From Ktedonobacterales bacterium (GTDB taxonomy: Bacteria; Chloroflexota; Ktedonobacteria; Ktedonobacterales; JADMIN01), in the NCBI GenBank assembly GCA_025935235.1, contig JAICVT010000298.1:1-5579 (forward strand): 5,579 nt of DNA. Direction: 5' to 3'. Within the stretch, counting starts at the first letter, position 1; every line of letters begins with the position of its first letter. Position numbers and translations under genes: made by a program. Positions 4,217-5,579 of the stretch are shown one piece after another. The notes beneath the pieces were generated by a model that made no database searches, was not told where the DNA came from, and saw nothing but the letters and a program-made list of their open reading frames with translations.

Positions 4217-5579
4217 GTTTGGCGTTCTGGCCGTAGTCTTCCGCCAGGCCAGCCACGACCGTCGCGGGGTCCACGTAGCGCGACGGTGTGATGATCGTCA
4301 CGCCCTCCGCTGGCAAGATGGCCAGCGTGTAGCGGATGCCCTGCGCGTCCAGCTCGCGCGCCAGCAGCGGATGTGGCTCGGTCAAGATCAGGATGAAGCT
4401 GGGGCGGCTGGCCGCGCGCACCCGTTCGAGCGTGCCGGGTGGCCGCGCGATGCCGCCGCGCACGACCTGATCGTAGTAGTCGGCGCAGACGGTCTGGCCG
4501 TCGCTCTCGAATGTGATGACGTTGCCGATCCAGTGGTTGCACCAGGCGTCCTGGATGCCCTGTTGCTTGAGGTAGGCGAGCAGCGGCGACATGCGCGCGG
4601 GCGGCGCGTAGAGGTAGTAGGGCGAGTGGAATGTCTCGGTTGGCGAGGCGGTCAGATAGGTCGCGCCCTGCGCCACGCCCGCGATCAGCAGCACGGCCAG
4701 CGCGGCGCTCCAGCCGCGCCGCAGCGCCGCATCGCTGAGCGCGGCGCCCGGCCCACGTCGCCAGACCCGCACGGCGCTCCACAGCCGTGGCGCGGCGAAG
4801 AGCGCCAACAGCAGGAAGGGCAGCGCCAGCGCCAGCGGCGCGGCATAACGCCCCGCCTGATCGTAGTCGCAGCGCTTCGTCTCGGGCCACGCCGAGGTAG
4901 AGAGGCAGAAGACGGCGGTGACAGCGCCCGCATAGAGCAGCGGCAGCCCAATGCGCAGCGTAGAGGACGCGAGCCGCTGGCGCAGCAGCCACGCGGCGGC
5001 CACCAGCGCCACCAGCGGAGGCAGCAGCAGCAGCGCGCGCAACGGCTGCCAGCCCAGCCCCTCGGCGGGGAGCCAGCCATCCAGCGCGCGGGGCGCGGCG
5101 CAACTGAAGTAGCGCACGGTGATGGCGAGGCCAATCGCGGCGCGGCCAGAGCGCGCGACCGCGCTGGCGCTGGGGCTGACGCCAGGCTGGGTGAAGTAGA
5201 CCGCCAGATTCGCGCCCGCGTGGCGGATGGCGTAGAGCCAGGCGGGCAGCCCGCCGACCGCCGCGCCGACGACCAGCGCCAGGCAGGCTAGCGCAGCGCC
5301 CAGTCGGAATGTGTCGGTTCCTGTGGCAGACGACCAGAGCGCGGGCCAGCGCTCCACCAGCCGCCGCCAGGGGCCGGGGAAGACGCGCGTCAGCAGCGGC
5401 GCGATCAGCCAGAGCGCGCAAGCCACCAGCGCGTAGCTGATGAGCGGGTTGACCCAGAAGCCCAGCCCGGCGAGCAATCCCCACAGCAGCCAGCGCCGCG
5501 CCAGCTCGAAGGGCGGAGCGCAGGCGCGCAGCCGGTCGGCCAGTTCCACGGTCGCCAGCAGCAGCGCCAGCGTGATGAC
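4212..5579 (-). CDS. Polytopic membrane protein, GT-C (PMT/GT39-like) glycosyltransferase, C-terminal part
   Basis: At least 455 residues, open to the right edge. The GTG at 5549 is preceded in frame by VITLALLLAT, part of a hydrophobic segment, so it is probably an internal valine and the true start is outside the window. Likely helices (visible numbering) lie at about 1-11, 30-45, 48-63, 94-117, 178-199, 209-228, 245-264 and 289-308. GLGFWVNPLISY and GGLPAWLYAIRHAGANL resemble the middle region of dolichyl-phosphate-mannose-type and ArnT-like glycosyltransferases. The helices are followed by a soluble C-terminal domain of about 140 residues (YLKQQGIQDAWCNHWIGNVITFESDGQTVCADYY...), also common in bacterial members, probably on the outer face of the membrane. 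Such enzymes move a sugar from a polyprenyl-phosphate carrier to lipid, glycan or protein. The catalytic N-terminal acidic loop is not in the window, so neither activity nor substrate can be confirmed. Confidence 0.6.
   Translation of the reverse strand, partial: VITLALLLATVELADRLRACAPPFELARRWLLWGLLAGLGFWVNPLISYALVACALWLIAPLLTRVFPGPWRRLVERWPALWSSATGTDTFRLGAALACLALVVGAAVGGLPAWLYAIRHAGANLAVYFTQPGVSPSASAVARSGRAAIGLAITVRYFSCAAPRALDGWLPAEGLGWQPLRALLLLPPLVALVAAAWLLRQRLASSTLRIGLPLLYAGAVTAVFCLSTSAWPETKRCDYDQAGRYAAPLALALPFLLLALFAAPRLWSAVRVWRRGPGAALSDAALRRGWSAALAVLLIAGVAQGATYLTASPTETFHSPYYLYAPPARMSPLLAYLKQQGIQDAWCNHWIGNVITFESDGQTVCADYYDQVVRGGIARPPGTLERVRAASRPSFILILTEPHPLLARELDAQGIRYTLAILPAEGVTIITPSRYVDPATVVAGLAEDYGQNAKR

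Noticed and set aside
5021..5034. CAG/GCA triplet run resembling a microsatellite
   Set aside because: On the minus strand it simply encodes a leucine run (LLLL) in a membrane helix; short and explained by codon bias.
4371..5291. Long plus-strand open frame (306 codons) antisense to the membrane glycosyltransferase
   Set aside because: It encodes Arg/Gln/Gly-rich repeats that mirror the leucine and alanine codons of the real membrane protein; no domain or ribosome binding site was recognised.
4150..5484. Second long minus-strand frame (444 codons) over the glycosyltransferase
   Set aside because: The translation is Arg/Ala/Gly-rich and non-globular, while the competing frame has clear membrane helices and a structured C-terminal domain.

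Overview
High-GC bacterial chromosomal DNA with five protein-coding genes, two of them cut by the window edges. The short intergenic gaps (46 to 146 bases), GTG starts and the style of the methyltransferase, TIR and membrane glycosyltransferase proteins suggest a Chloroflexota-like (possibly Ktedonobacteria) genome. That placement comes from general resemblance and is tentative. I see no tRNA, rRNA, insertion sequence, CRISPR array or phage gene.

Layout. The plus strand holds, in order: the C-terminal end of a major facilitator transporter (1-373), a class I SAM-dependent methyltransferase (516-1436), a membrane-anchored TIR-domain protein (1583-2455), and PurE of purine synthesis (2574-3104). 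The minus strand holds an aminoglycoside/hydroxyurea-type phosphotransferase (4165-3227) and, upstream of it, a polytopic GT-C-like membrane glycosyltransferase whose start lies beyond the right edge (5579-4212). The two blocks converge on a 122-base gap at 3105-3226.

All three complete plus-strand genes appear to start at GTG behind a good Shine-Dalgarno sequence. For the methyltransferase and the TIR protein this start is well inside the longest open frame. The TIR gene and purE each have a recognisable sigma-70-type promoter (TTGAGG-17-TAGAAT and TTGACA-18-TACGCT), so the plus-strand genes look like separate transcription units and not one operon. I see no shared pathway among the genes: transport, methylation, TIR signalling or defence, purine synthesis, small-molecule phosphorylation and envelope glycosylation appear merely adjacent.

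The most unusual element is in the convergent gap. Within 64 bases there are four matches to the DnaA box TTATCCACA, two perfect and two with one mismatch, arranged as two forward and two reverse sites, with an 11-base perfect inverted repeat between two of them. It is not in a promoter position and lacks an obvious AT-rich unwinding region or a neighbouring dnaA gene. A DnaA-titrating or regulatory locus is therefore my preferred reading over a classical oriC. Secondary points are the three-helix membrane TIR protein with its own strong promoter, an inverted repeat bracketing the -35 of that promoter, and matching inverted repeats on both sides of the methyltransferase gene.
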